A stretch of 64,000 nucleotides of DNA from Venatoribacter pacificus (GTDB lineage: Bacteria; Pseudomonadota; Gammaproteobacteria; Pseudomonadales; Oceanobacteraceae), in NCBI RefSeq assembly GCF_025318105.1, contig NZ_JAOANI010000002.1, forward strand, positions 124,001 to 188,000, written 5' to 3'. The notes under the pieces were generated by a model, which searched no databases, was not told where the DNA came from, and saw only the letters and a program-made list of their open reading frames with translations. The translations under genes and the position numbers were made by a program. Below, piece after piece: positions 8,455 through 17,271 of this stretch (the stretch's first letter is position 1; each line of letters starts with the position of its first letter).

Positions 8455-8909
8455 AGCTTTATGCTCCCGGTCACCGTCACACTTTCAGCAACATTCAGCA
8501 CATGGTCACCAAAGCTGTACTTCTGCCCTCTGATAACAATCGGGCCTTCGTCATCCCGCGTTAAATAAATCGGGTCGCGTACTTCCAGTGTCATTTCAAC
8601 GTCAAGTTTCTGGCCGGTCAGTACCGTTGTCACAATGTCCGGCGCGTCAAGGTCGCTGCGGTATTCCAGTGCGGTTACCCACTGATGCAGCAGCACCAGT
8701 AAAATGCCGCCACGGTCGGCGTGCATATTCTCGATCTGCAGCGCCACCTGATAACGGTAATCGGCATAGTGCAGGCCGTTGTCATCTTCTTTGTTGCTAC
8801 CTGCCTCCAGCTTTCCCGACTCCATAAACACATCAAAGCTGTTAAGCGATACGTTCAGAACTTTGCGGTTCTGATAAATCAGCTCATTCAGTGAATTAAG
8901 GGTTTTCAT
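8451..8909 (-). CDS. Tail completion protein, P2 gpR-like
   Basis: One hundred and fifty-two residues from the ATG at 8909, which overlaps the stop of the upstream gpL-like gene (ATGA); a longer in-frame start would run deep into that gene. The pattern with YRYQVALQIENMHADRGGIL, then a Trp-containing helix and ENPIYLTRDDEG-like charged segment, resembles P2 gpR-type tail completion proteins (VFIDEGRI... FEYRYTLNIIV). gpR acts at the head-proximal end of the tail. It sits between L and S as in P2. Confidence 0.7.
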   Translation of the reverse strand: MKTLNSLNELIYQNRKVLNVSLNSFDVFMESGKLEAGSNKEDDNGLHYADYRYQVALQIENMHADRGGILLVLLHQWVTALEYRSDLDAPDIVTTVLTGQKLDVEMTLEVRDPIYLTRDDEGPIVIRGQKYSFGDHVLNVAESVTVTGSIKL

Positions 8910-9382
8910 ATCAGATAAACCCCGGTTGCACTTACGCACTGAATTTCAGCAATCGCACCTGTAGCCTGGGCAAAATAATGGGTCGCAAGCTCGTCACCCG
9001 TGCGTGCTGAGTTTTCTGCATCAACACGTCGCCCGGTGGTAATGCTGTCGGTAATCAGCTGTGCTTTTGCATCGCTGTAAACTGCCTGCAGGTACAGCGC
9101 CACAACAACCGATAATTCCGCCACGGTTGAACTATCTGCATTTTCTAAACTTACCGCGCCGCTGCTCTCCACCTGGTGACGAAAGCTGTTCAGGCGCCGG
9201 TTAGTACGCGCGGCGGCAATAACCAGCGCGTTTTTAATCATGGCATTGGGCAAGTCATCATCTATCGCGTACTGCTCGCAAAAATCCGCCTGATTTAGTG
9301 CAGGCCAAAAAGCCCCGTTCGGAATGTCACTGTTATCCCGTACCAGTTGCGCTTTTGGGGCAAAGCTGTAATCACTCATCAT
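8906..9382 (-). CDS. Head completion protein, P2 gpL-like
   Basis: A 158-residue protein that begins after a double Met and includes SDIPNGAFWPALNQADFCEQ. A helical pattern follows (NALVIAAARTNRRLNSFRHQ, VALYLQAVYSDAKAQLITDS) that matches P2 gpL head-completion proteins. These stabilise the filled head before the tail is attached. The gene lies between the small terminase and the R-like gene, in P2 order. A 114-bp gap with a large hairpin separates it from the small terminase. Confidence 0.8.
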   Translation of the reverse strand: MMSDYSFAPKAQLVRDNSDIPNGAFWPALNQADFCEQYAIDDDLPNAMIKNALVIAAARTNRRLNSFRHQVESSGAVSLENADSSTVAELSVVVALYLQAVYSDAKAQLITDSITTGRRVDAENSARTGDELATHYFAQATGAIAEIQCVSATGVYLI

Positions 9383-9426
9383 CTGGCCTGCTGTTAACTG
9401 CCCGGTTTAAATAGGTAGGCGGCTTA

Positions 9427-9472
9427 CTTAACCCTTTCAGACAGGCCTCTGCCTGAGCTGCTGAAGGTTAAG
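9427..9472. repeat. Long imperfect hairpin between the small terminase and head completion genes
   Basis: The arms CTTAACCCTTTCAG (9427-9440) and CTGAAGGTTAAG (9461-9472) are complementary apart from a two-base bulge, and enclose a second stem CAGGC/GCCTG around a CTCT loop. It lies in the only sizeable gap (9383-9496) inside the late operon. It has no T run on the minus strand, so it is not a standard terminator. An RNA processing site, an attenuator or a packaging-related element are all possible. Confidence 0.5.
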
Positions 9473-9496
9473 GGCCACCCGGTGGTGCAGGAGTCG

Positions 9497-10261
9497 TTAT
9501 TCGGTGTCAGCTTCCTTGCTGTCGTTGTCCACACTGGGCAGGGGAATCCCCTGCTTTTCCAGTTCTTTAACCACCTGTTTTTTCAGCGTGGTTACTTTCG
9601 CCGGATGCTTCGGCGTGCTCAGTAAGTCGGCCTTGGTCAGTTGCACAAATGCGACTTCCCATTCACCGTTATCCGTAGCCAGCTGTCCGGCCAGCTTGTG
9701 GTATTTCATAAGCACAGCTTGCGGTACCGTCCAGGTCGGCAGCGCATTAAATACATTGGTAAACAGCGGATCAGGGCTGTGTTTTAACTTCACCTGCTGC
9801 AGCGCCCACTGCATCACAGAATCCGCCACGAAAGTGGCAATGTTCTTACTGGTAAAACGCGCTGGCAGCTTCTGGCCTTCGTCAACACACTGCATGGCCA
9901 GTTTTTCAAACAGTACGGCATTACCTGCCGGATGTTTTGCCATTAGCAGGTCAAAGCACCAGATCATCATTTCTACAAGAACAGGGTTGGCATAAACCTC
10001 ACCCTGATTCATGTATTCAATAACGTGCGCCATATACACCTTAAAACGCTCAGATTTTAACGCCGCTTTTTCTTCCAACGACTTACCCGACAACAACACA
10101 AGATCCTGTTCCAGATTCATGCACAGGCTTTCAAAGCCTGTCGCTGTCGTGGTCAGTTCGGTAACGGCTTTTGCGTCAGCAGATTCAATGGCAGCGCGTG
10201 TCTGCGCCTGCTCACGTTCTTTACGTTTACGCTCTGCCCAAAGGCGTGCTGGTGTGGTCAT
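9497..10261 (-). CDS. Terminase small subunit, P2 gpM-like
   Basis: Two hundred and fifty-four residues from the ATG at 10261 (MTTPARLWAERKRKEREQ), which has an AGGA site eight bases upstream; the ATG at 10279 lacks one. The basic N-terminus is the usual DNA-binding start of P2 gpM. The central part (NPVLVEMMIWCFDLLMA, AMQCVDEGQKLPARFTSKNI) is characteristic of the family. gpM recognises cos DNA and, with the large terminase, cuts concatemers for packaging. It lies directly downstream of the capsid gene. Confidence 0.85.
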   Translation of the reverse strand: MTTPARLWAERKRKEREQAQTRAAIESADAKAVTELTTTATGFESLCMNLEQDLVLLSGKSLEEKAALKSERFKVYMAHVIEYMNQGEVYANPVLVEMMIWCFDLLMAKHPAGNAVLFEKLAMQCVDEGQKLPARFTSKNIATFVADSVMQWALQQVKLKHSPDPLFTNVFNALPTWTVPQAVLMKYHKLAGQLATDNGEWEVAFVQLTKADLLSTPKHPAKVTTLKKQVVKELEKQGIPLPSVDNDSKEADTE

Positions 10262-10325
10262 GGTGGTTATCCTGTGCATTTTATTTGGTGTATTTAATAG
10301 CCACGATTAAGTGGCTATTCCGTTA

Positions 10326-11396
10326 TCAAGTCGTGCGAAAAACCGTGTCCGGGGTCTTTTCGTTAACGATAACTACAGATGCAGGCTCAAACGCTGCAAT
10401 TGCAAAACGATCACCGATTGCATAGGCATCGTTCGAACTGATCCAGTCGTTAATGCGGTTACGTTTCGGCTCGTCCTGATTCTGGCGACGGGTGCGGTCT
10501 TCCTGGTAATACAGGTGCAGGTTTTTCAGGTCGGTTACCACCAGGCCGTTATCCGGAAAGTTCGGCACCTGCACGGCTTTCAGACCGCCATAGGTTGCAG
10601 ACAGAGTGGTGATACCCAGTTTCTTTTCAGAAGGTTTGCCCGCATGTTCAGTCAGGGTCTTTCCGATGTCAGCTGCCACCAGAGCGGCACCAACAATCAC
10701 AACTTCATCACCGGTACGACGCTCGACAGGAATCATCTGGTACAGGTCATACGCTGCTGCATCCAGATTCTGGTAATCCTCGTTAAATGAACTTTGACCG
10801 ATAAAAATTTTCCCCATACCAGGGTGCTTACCTTCACCAATAATATTTTCTGGTACCTGGTCACGCATGACCTGCAGCCAGCCTTTATTCACATCCTGAC
10901 CCAGCGGATAGGTTGCTTTATTGGTTGTCGCCGCCGCATGAGTACCGTGCCAGCCAATGGTGATACGGGTCAGCGCAATGGCTTTAAACACTGCCTTCAT
11001 ATAACGGCTGTAAAAGTCTTTGTAGCGGGCCCAAATATCCAAAGTCGGATATTTGATGTACACATCAAAGTCTGTCTGTGCCACTTCCCAGGTGGTGCCA
11101 TCCGGTGCGCCCAGTTCGGTACCAGAACGCTCACCAGAGCCACTGGTATCGGTACGGCCACCAATCATGCCAACGGCGGCCATATCCAACGCCTGGCCTT
11201 TCATATCAACAACCGGGTGCATGCTGATCATTGTCAAGAATTCGGACGACGCCTGAACACTGTCGTTCAGCTTTGTTTCAATCGGCTCCGAAACTGCAAA
11301 CTGTTCACCTGCAACCACGCCGCTGGCTGCAACGGAATTTGCCACGGCAATGGCGAACAGCAGTTTTTTAAATTTAGTTTTGGTTTCATTACGCAT
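10326..11396 (-). CDS. Major capsid protein, P2 gpN family
   Basis: A 356-residue major capsid protein. The start MRNETKTKFKKLLFAIAVAN aligns with the MRQETR start of P2 gpN, and FDVYIKYPTLDIWARYKDFY is the conserved FDFYIRYKTLDLWARYQDF-like block of the family. The first 30 residues look like a signal peptide, but this is the usual N-terminus removed or rearranged during capsid maturation. A good ribosome site (AAAAGGG) precedes the ATG. It follows the scaffold/protease gene, which would cleave it. Confidence 0.92.
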   Translation of the reverse strand: MRNETKTKFKKLLFAIAVANSVAASGVVAGEQFAVSEPIETKLNDSVQASSEFLTMISMHPVVDMKGQALDMAAVGMIGGRTDTSGSGERSGTELGAPDGTTWEVAQTDFDVYIKYPTLDIWARYKDFYSRYMKAVFKAIALTRITIGWHGTHAAATTNKATYPLGQDVNKGWLQVMRDQVPENIIGEGKHPGMGKIFIGQSSFNEDYQNLDAAAYDLYQMIPVERRTGDEVVIVGAALVAADIGKTLTEHAGKPSEKKLGITTLSATYGGLKAVQVPNFPDNGLVVTDLKNLHLYYQEDRTRRQNQDEPKRNRINDWISSNDAYAIGDRFAIAAFEPASVVIVNEKTPDTVFRTT

Positions 11397-11454
11397 ATCG
11401 GTTTCCCTTTTCTTTCAGCTGTTCAGCCTTGCTTGCGTTCAGTGGTTTTTTAAA

Positions 11455-12414
11455 TCAGCAGATACAAGAAGTATCTTCGTCTTCAGATGGGCCAGTTAAA
11501 TCAGTGAACTGAGTGTTATTGCCCGGTGTTTTTTTCAGCTCTGCGAACTGCTCTTCAAGTTTATTCTGGCCTTCCTGGATGGCTTTCAGAGTTTTAGCGA
11601 CTTCAGCAGCACTGAATTGTTTATCGTCGCCATCATCGCCAGCCGATGGTGTTGCCGGAGTCGTCACCGTCTCCGGTGTCTTTTTCAGCTCAGCAATGGC
11701 TGCGGTGAATTTTTCGCCCTGGGCTTCAATGGCTGAAGTAAAAGCGGTGGTCAGTTGTTTCAGTTGTTCAGGTGTCATAGCGTCTTCGTCCTGTTCAGGT
11801 TCTTCAGTTTGTTGAATCGATTGATTGGTGCTGAAGCGATCCAGCAAACCGCGCAGACCACCCATAAAGCTGGTGAACTTATCGCTCTGGCTATCCTGCA
11901 CGGTAAATTCCAGCGGCTTAGGTTCGGTGAACAGCGGCTTTTCACCATTAGGCAGCGCGCTGAATTTCATCATGTCGGTACCAATGCTTGATGGCTTATC
12001 GGTAACCGCGAGACGGAACAAATACCACTTACCTTCCACTTCTTTCGGCCAGATGCTGAACCAGAGGCGCTGCCCCATCCGGTTCATTTCCATCAGCCGG
12101 AAATTAGCGTTCAGTTTTCCTTCCAGTGACACTCGCCCAACTTTTTCACCCAGTCGAACTTCAGCAACATGGCCATAGGCTCCGAAATAATCCAGCTCAT
12201 GGTCAGCATCAATAACAGCGGTGTAATAATTCGGGTCATAGCGTTCCGCCATGTCGCGCAGCCATTGCTCTTCAATTACGCGGCCGTCTACGGTTTCGCC
12301 TGCTGTTGCTAACGTGAACCACTGATCAATTACCGGCATTACATATCCCCGCCCTTTATTCGTTTTCGCTTCTGCGTTCGGCTCAGTGCCTTTCGATATG
12401 TGCAGACTAGCCAT
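11455..12414 (-). CDS. Capsid scaffolding protein/maturation protease, P2 gpO-like
   Basis: A 319-residue protein with two parts. The N-terminal half (to about residue 165) is the gpO serine protease: VIDADHELDYFGAYGHVAEV carries the likely Asp/His residues and VTDKPSSIGTDMMKFSA the likely Ser. The C-terminal half is acidic and helical (EEPEQDEDAMTPEQLKQLTTA and EEQFAELKKTP), the scaffold. Two near-repeats of AELKKTPE/AELKKTPG occur. The protein shapes the procapsid and cleaves capsid and itself. No strong ribosome site is visible before the ATG at 12414. Confidence 0.88.
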   Translation of the reverse strand: MASLHISKGTEPNAEAKTNKGRGYVMPVIDQWFTLATAGETVDGRVIEEQWLRDMAERYDPNYYTAVIDADHELDYFGAYGHVAEVRLGEKVGRVSLEGKLNANFRLMEMNRMGQRLWFSIWPKEVEGKWYLFRLAVTDKPSSIGTDMMKFSALPNGEKPLFTEPKPLEFTVQDSQSDKFTSFMGGLRGLLDRFSTNQSIQQTEEPEQDEDAMTPEQLKQLTTAFTSAIEAQGEKFTAAIAELKKTPETVTTPATPSAGDDGDDKQFSAAEVAKTLKAIQEGQNKLEEQFAELKKTPGNNTQFTDLTGPSEDEDTSCIC

Positions 12415-12563
12415 TTAAAACGCGGTTTTTTAGCGGCAAAAATTCGCTATTTTTCTATTTGCTTATATCCAGAAGCCTTTAAAAATATTCTCCGCGTTTT
12501 TATATCGCCGGGTTTATACACTGCAGAAAATAACCGCATTAACCGGCACAGAATTCTGCAGAT

Positions 12564-14435
12564 ATGGCGAAACGATATTCAGACGACATCAAAGCGCTGG
12601 CGCGCACCCTGTTTATAAAGCGGGTAACGGTTCCGGATATTGCGCGGGAAACCGGCGTCCCCCGCCGCACACTTTATGACTGGATTGAAAAAGACGGCTG
12701 GCACGACCTGGTAAAGACAGACGACATTGAAGAAGCCTATAACCGCCGCATCCTGACCATATTGAACAGCAAAGACACGTTAAGCCCAGCCCAGCTGAAT
12801 GAAATAGAGCGGCTGCAGACACTGCTGGCCAAGCACCAGAAAATTCAGGGCCGCATTGCAGCAGTAACCCTGCCCGGCGACCCGGACCCCATTCAGATGC
12901 AGGCCCACCACCTGCAAACCAGCCTGCCGCTGGATGCAGACCACCAGGCAGCTGTTAAAGCACAGCACAATGCTGAAGTGACAGGTGGCCGTAAAAAGAA
13001 AAGGCAGAAGAATGATTTCAGCGGCATCAGCCGTGATGAAATTCTGGAAAAGCTGAAAAGCAAGCTGTTCCCATACCAGTGGGCAGAATTTCAGAAGCTG
13101 CTTAACGACCCCGACAACGAAAAATTCCGCCGCCGCTTTTATTTAAAATCGCGCCAGATCGGCTGGACGTTTTATTGCTCTGCCGAAGCGTTCGCCCTGG
13201 CGCTGCTGGAAGGCCGCAATAAGGCCTTTTTATCCGCCAGTAAAAACCAGTCACGCCTGTTTAAGCGCTATATTTTGGCGTTCGCAATGGAATGGTTCGG
13301 CGTTGAAGTAAAAGGCGGTGATGAAGTCACCATCCACACCGACCACGGCCCGGTGACGTTCTGGTTTTTATCGACCAACAGCAGCACATCACAAGGCCCG
13401 TCCGGTGATGTGTATCTTGATGAAGTGTTTTGGATTCGGGACTTTGAAAAGCTGAACAAGCTGGCCGGTGCTATCGCCTCACACAAGCATTACCGCAAAA
13501 CGTATTTTTCTACGCCGTCCGTTAAATCGCACGACGCCTATTTCCTTTGGAGCGGTGAAGAATATCAGAAGGTACAAGAAAAACGGCCGCACCTGCCAAC
13601 CTTTGAAATGCCGACCAAAAAACAATTACAGCTTGGCCATGCGGCAAATGATGGCATGTATCGCAAAGTCATCACCATTCACGACGCAATGTCCGGTGGC
13701 TGCAATCTGTTCAAACTGTCTGACCTCGAAATTGAGAACGTACCAGACGTTTTCCGGCAGCTGTATGAATGCGAATTTATCGACGACCAGAACAGCGCCT
13801 TTAATCTTAATCAGCTGCTGGGCTGCGCCGCCAATGATGACCGCTGGCACGGCTTCAAGCCCGGCGCAGCACGCCCCTATGGTAACCGCCCGGTGGCCAT
13901 TGGTTACGATCCCAGCCGGACCCGCGACTGGGCCGAGGTGGTGGTACTGGCGATACCGACAACCGCAGGTGGCCGCTTTACGCTGCTGGAACGCATCAGC
14001 ATGAAAAACGAAAACTGGCAGTTCCAGGCGCAGAGCATTAAAGAGCTGTGTGACCACTACAACGTGGTGTTTATTGGCATTGACTGCACCGGCCCCGGTA
14101 ACGGTGTGTTTGAACAGGTGCAGAACTTCTATCCGTCTGCAACGCCGATTCACTACAGCGTGGACGCAAAAACCCGCCTTGTGCTGAAAGCCCAGGCAGT
14201 TATTTCAAAAGACCGCATCCGCTGGTCAGCCGACTATGTAGACATTCCGATGGCGTTTATGGCCATCCGCCGTCAGGCCACTGGCAGCGGCATCAGCTAT
14301 GTGGCCGCCCGTGACAGCAAGATAGGCCACGCCGATGTGGCATGGGCAATCATGCACGCACTGCAGGTTGAAGACCTGACCGCCGACACCCCAAACGACA
14401 AGAAAACCACCGTTATCATCAGTGAGGCCGCGTAA
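12564..14435 (+). CDS. Terminase large subunit (ATPase/nuclease), P2 gpP-like
   Basis: A 623-residue DNA packaging motor. The N-terminus (MAKRYSDDIKALARTLFIKR) carries an HTH typical of gpP (VPDIARETGVPRRTLYDWIE). The ATPase Walker A-like segment is KSRQIGWTFYCSAEAFA near residue 195 and Walker B is VYLDEVFWIRDF near 282. The C-terminal nuclease has IGYDPSRTRDWAEVVVLAIP and FIGIDCTGPGNGVFEQV with candidate metal-binding Asp residues. It is divergent from the scaffold gene across 149 bp and overlaps the portal gene by one base. Confidence 0.92.
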   Translation: MAKRYSDDIKALARTLFIKRVTVPDIARETGVPRRTLYDWIEKDGWHDLVKTDDIEEAYNRRILTILNSKDTLSPAQLNEIERLQTLLAKHQKIQGRIAAVTLPGDPDPIQMQAHHLQTSLPLDADHQAAVKAQHNAEVTGGRKKKRQKNDFSGISRDEILEKLKSKLFPYQWAEFQKLLNDPDNEKFRRRFYLKSRQIGWTFYCSAEAFALALLEGRNKAFLSASKNQSRLFKRYILAFAMEWFGVEVKGGDEVTIHTDHGPVTFWFLSTNSSTSQGPSGDVYLDEVFWIRDFEKLNKLAGAIASHKHYRKTYFSTPSVKSHDAYFLWSGEEYQKVQEKRPHLPTFEMPTKKQLQLGHAANDGMYRKVITIHDAMSGGCNLFKLSDLEIENVPDVFRQLYECEFIDDQNSAFNLNQLLGCAANDDRWHGFKPGAARPYGNRPVAIGYDPSRTRDWAEVVVLAIPTTAGGRFTLLERISMKNENWQFQAQSIKELCDHYNVVFIGIDCTGPGNGVFEQVQNFYPSATPIHYSVDAKTRLVLKAQAVISKDRIRWSADYVDIPMAFMAIRRQATGSGISYVAARDSKIGHADVAWAIMHALQVEDLTADTPNDKKTTVIISEAA

Positions 14436-15490
14436 TGAGCAAGCGCCGTAAACCAGCACGACAAACCGCACAACAGCCAGCAAAAAATCAGCAGCACACG
14501 GCAGAGGCGGCGGCCGGTGCCGTTGGGTTTTCGTTCGGCGATCCGGAACCCGTTGTAAACGGTCTGGCCGATATTCTGGGCGTGTATTACTACGAAGACG
14601 CCGATTATTACACCCCGCCCCTGCTGCCCAGCGGGTTAGATACTCTGGCGCGTAAAAACGGCATTCACCGCCGCTGTATTAACTTCAAAGTACAACAGGC
14701 CAGCATCTGCTATCAGCCGCAGACAAACGGCATGCCGAAACGCGATTTCGCCCGCTGTGCGCGTGACCTGCAGACATTCGGTTACTTCTTTTTTCAGGAC
14801 ATCCGCAGCGTACTCGGCAATACATTGGGTTACCGCCATGTACCGGCGCTGAATATGCGTGTGCGCCCGAAAGGCCAGCATCTGATGCTGGTTAACGGCT
14901 CGCAGGGCCGCATTGAATTTGAACGCGGTGAAATTCACATGGGCATGCAGTACGACACCGGCCAAAGCATCTACGGCGTGCCGGATTGGATTGGCGGACT
15001 GCAGGACGTATTTTTAAGCAGCGAAAGTACCCTGTTCCGCCGACGTTATTTCCTGAACGGCTCGCACATGGGGTACATCCTGTACACCACCGACAAGAAC
15101 ATGGACAAAGACCTGGAAAAGAAAATTTCAGAAGCAGTGCGCCAGAGTAAAGGCCCCGGCAATTTCCGCAGCATGTACCTTAATATTCCGGGTGGTGATA
15201 AAGACGCGGTGAAGCTGATCCCGGTTGGCGATATTGGGCAGAAAGATGAGTTCAATACAATTAAAACCATTTCAAAAAATGAAATTCTGATCGCCCACGG
15301 AATGCAACCGGCACTGGCCGGCATGGCACCGGACAATGCCGGCGGCTTTGGTGACATTGAAAAGATTCAGCGGTTCTACCGCCAGAACGAGGTGCGCGCC
15401 CAGGTAGAACCCTTTGTAGAGCTGAACGATATTATTGGCCGCCCAATCTTTAAATTTGATTTTGATACCGGCGTAAACACACAAGCCTGA
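14435..15490 (+). CDS. Portal protein, P2 gpQ-like (PBSX family)
   Basis: A 351-residue portal protein that forms the ring for DNA entry at one capsid vertex. Family features include YTPPLLPSGLDTLARKNGIH, the YGVPDWIGGLQDVFLSSEST block with FRRRYFLNGSHMGYILY, and the C-terminal IAHGMQPALAGMAPDNAGGF and DIEKIQRFYRQNEVRAQVEP motifs, which are the strongest P2 gpQ/PBSX signatures. ATG overlaps the terminase stop (TAATG). A basic, Gln-rich N-terminus (about 30 residues) is a little longer than in P2. Confidence 0.92.
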   Translation: MSKRRKPARQTAQQPAKNQQHTAEAAAGAVGFSFGDPEPVVNGLADILGVYYYEDADYYTPPLLPSGLDTLARKNGIHRRCINFKVQQASICYQPQTNGMPKRDFARCARDLQTFGYFFFQDIRSVLGNTLGYRHVPALNMRVRPKGQHLMLVNGSQGRIEFERGEIHMGMQYDTGQSIYGVPDWIGGLQDVFLSSESTLFRRRYFLNGSHMGYILYTTDKNMDKDLEKKISEAVRQSKGPGNFRSMYLNIPGGDKDAVKLIPVGDIGQKDEFNTIKTISKNEILIAHGMQPALAGMAPDNAGGFGDIEKIQRFYRQNEVRAQVEPFVELNDIIGRPIFKFDFDTGVNTQA

Positions 15491-15599
15491 CCGATAAAAG
15501 GGTAACGGAATGAATGCTGAGTTTTTATACAGTAGTGGTTATACTTTGCAGGACGGGGCAGATGCCCTTGCCTGCCAGTTTATTACCGAGGTTACCGAC

Positions 15600-15854
15600 A
15601 TGCGTATTAAATGCCCTGCCTGCCAGCAGAAAGCTACGGTGTATAGCCGCGCCAATACGGCAGACGACATCAACTCGGTATATGCCCGCTGCACCAATCA
15701 CCAGTGCGAAAAATTCGATAACTCTTTTGTCAGCCATGTAGCATTCAGCCACTGGATAAACCCGAAAGACGAAGCCCTGCAGTTAACACTGACCTTTATG
15801 CTGGACCAGCTGCCGGCCGACCAACGGCGGCAGGTGCTGGCGCAGTATCAATGA
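15600..15854 (+). CDS. ogr: Ogr/Delta-like zinc-finger late transcription activator
   Basis: From the ATG at 15600 the protein is 84 residues, beginning MRIKCPACQQKATVYSRANT, and has CPAC followed by a C-x4-C pair (RCTNHQCEKFDNSF). This is the Ogr/Delta zinc finger (CPxC ... CxxxxC). Ogr activates late promoters of P2-type phages together with RNA polymerase. An in-frame ATG at 15510 would add 30 residues and also has a fair ribosome site (AAAGGG), but known Ogr proteins (about 72 residues) start close to the first CxxC. It follows the portal gene, the same side as in P2. Confidence 0.85.
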   Translation: MRIKCPACQQKATVYSRANTADDINSVYARCTNHQCEKFDNSFVSHVAFSHWINPKDEALQLTLTFMLDQLPADQRRQVLAQYQ

Positions 15855-15863
15855 AATAAAATT

Positions 15864-16496
15864 TTATTTTTCTAATGCTTGAACTCCAGCATCAAGAACA
15901 GACATAAAGCGCTGCCCACCCGCGCCTACCGGGCCCGCTGTCATTCCATAAGCTGTAGTTCTATTAAAATAATATCCCTCTGCCCTATTCATAAACCGGT
16001 CTAATCTATCAAGAGCTTCTTCAACATACGCCATTGAAATTCCTTCTAATGGTGTTTCATGAATATTAAGCTCATGGTTTAAATCAGAGTGTGCTATGCG
16101 TTTATTCCTTAAGACCCGGAATCTCTCGCACCCCTCTTTTAAATGATCCAGCAGTTCTTTCAAGTCTTTTACAAGATCCAAGTCACCGTTATCTGATGCA
16201 TACACATTCACCTGAGCAAGGCTTAAATTCTCATCAGATCTCTGCTTATTTCGATCTGTCAGTTTTGAGAACATCAAAGCGACCTGATCTAACAGGCTGT
16301 GCTGAACTATATACAAGAAATTGCTTCCAGACTGATTCAGTATCGCGACATCTTCAGGCCTTCCCGTAAACACTTTCCGATACTCTTTCCAAATGTAGTG
16401 GAGTTCGGCAACCACTTCATCTAAGCGCTTAAAAATCCTCTCAAACTCATCTCGACTCATTGGTCGTTGTTCTTTTTTAGGTGTTTTATTAGCCAT
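15864..16496 (-). CDS. HEPN-domain protein, AbiU2-like, possible defence or toxin gene
   Basis: From the ATG at 16496 (GGAG ribosome site) the protein is 210 residues. It is helical and contains FRVLRNKRIAHSDLNHELN, where R-NKRIA-H fits the R-x4-6-H motif of HEPN ribonuclease-like domains. The context LYIVQHSLLDQVALMFSKLT before it resembles the AbiU2-type HEPN family. HEPN proteins often cut RNA in toxin-antitoxin or abortive-infection systems. It converges on ogr and diverges from a HigBA-like pair across a perfect palindrome. The place, between the portal/ogr and the replication gene, corresponds to the P2 region that holds tin. Confidence 0.65.
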   Translation of the reverse strand: MANKTPKKEQRPMSRDEFERIFKRLDEVVAELHYIWKEYRKVFTGRPEDVAILNQSGSNFLYIVQHSLLDQVALMFSKLTDRNKQRSDENLSLAQVNVYASDNGDLDLVKDLKELLDHLKEGCERFRVLRNKRIAHSDLNHELNIHETPLEGISMAYVEEALDRLDRFMNRAEGYYFNRTTAYGMTAGPVGAGGQRFMSVLDAGVQALEK

Positions 16497-16521
16497 GTAC
16501 TTATTCTCCTTTACTCGCAAA

Positions 16522-16543
16522 ATTGTATCCTGTAGGATACAAT
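16522..16543. promoter_or_regulatory. Perfect palindrome between the HEPN gene and the toxin-antitoxin pair
   Basis: The arms ATTGTATCCT (16522-16531) and AGGATACAAT (16534-16543) are exact inverted repeats separated by GT. The site is 26 bases before the toxin start on one side and about 26 bases before the HEPN start on the other. A HigA-type antitoxin normally binds such a palindrome at its own promoter, so it probably represses the toxin operon and may control the HEPN gene too. Confidence 0.75.
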
Positions 16544-16568
16544 CTAAACTTACCACTCAGGGAAGCCA

Positions 16569-16871
16569 GTGAACTATAACGTAGAAACGACAGATCATTT
16601 TGATAAGTGGCTCCGCAAGCTCAAGGACCGTTCCGCACGTATCGCAATTTTGGAACGGATCACCAAAATCCAGAGCACCGGCCACTTTGGCGACTTCAAG
16701 GTTATCAGCAGCGATCTGCACGAACTACGCCTGTTTATCGGCCCTGGGTACCGGGTGTACTACACAATCCGCGACGGCAGACTGGTAATCCTGCTGGCCG
16801 GAGGCGACAAAAGCACCCAGGATAGAGACATTAAGAAAGCGAACGAACTACTACAAGAACTGCTTAAGTAA
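16569..16871 (+). CDS. HigB/RelE-family toxin (addiction module killer protein)
   Basis: A 100-residue protein with the pattern of phage-derived Gp49/HigB-type toxins: TTDHFDKWLRKLKDRSARIA at the N-terminus, HELRLFIGPGYRVYYTIRDG in the middle and LLAGGDKSTQDRDIKKANEL near the C-terminus. The last block is especially characteristic of the addiction-module-killer family. These proteins cleave mRNA on the ribosome. Toxin-first order with the antitoxin downstream is typical of higBA. The gap to the antitoxin is 97 bp. Function is from family; activity is not shown. Confidence 0.88.
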   Translation: MNYNVETTDHFDKWLRKLKDRSARIAILERITKIQSTGHFGDFKVISSDLHELRLFIGPGYRVYYTIRDGRLVILLAGGDKSTQDRDIKKANELLQELLK

Positions 16872-16968
16872 GCAGTTCTGGGAACTCAGATGAGCCTGCC
16901 GGAGAGCAGGCCATTTGTGCATCCCAAAGCCGTTCCCAACAGGGACGGTTCTAAACAAGGAGCCCAAC

Positions 16969-17271
16969 ATGACCACTAAAACCAAAGCATTTGATGCGGC
17001 GGAGTACCTGGAAACCGAAGACGATATCCGGGAATTTCTCAGCCGTGCCGCAGAAGACGGCAACACACAACATCTGGTCCACTGCCTGGGCGTTGCAGCG
17101 CGCGCCAAAGGCATGACCGAAGTAGCAGCCAAAGCCGGCGTCACCCGTGCCAGCCTGTACAAGTCGCTGGAAGAAGGCGCCAACCCTAAGCTGGACACCA
17201 TCAGCAAAGTGCTGGGCGTATTCGGCTGTAAACTCAGCATTACCCCGGACGATTCACACCGTCACGCATGA
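16969..17271 (+). CDS. HigA-like HTH antitoxin
   Basis: A 100-residue protein from the ATG at 16969 with an AAGGAG site; an earlier in-frame ATG at 16915 lacks one. TEVAAKAGVTRASLYKSLEE is the helix-turn-helix and the following GANPKLDTISKVLGVFGCKL completes the pattern of addiction-module antidote proteins. It should neutralise the adjacent toxin and repress the operon through the palindrome at 16522-16543. The stop is directly followed by an intrinsic terminator. Confidence 0.88.
   Translation: MTTKTKAFDAAEYLETEDDIREFLSRAAEDGNTQHLVHCLGVAARAKGMTEVAAKAGVTRASLYKSLEEGANPKLDTISKVLGVFGCKLSITPDDSHRHA

Noticed and set aside
10326..11396. Capsid N-terminus looks like a signal peptide
   Set aside because: The sequence aligns with the normal start of P2-type capsid proteins, so export is not implied.
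12415..12563. Ogr-dependent late promoters in the gap between scaffold and terminase
   Set aside because: I could not find a convincing TGT-N12-ACA site there, so no promoter feature is given.
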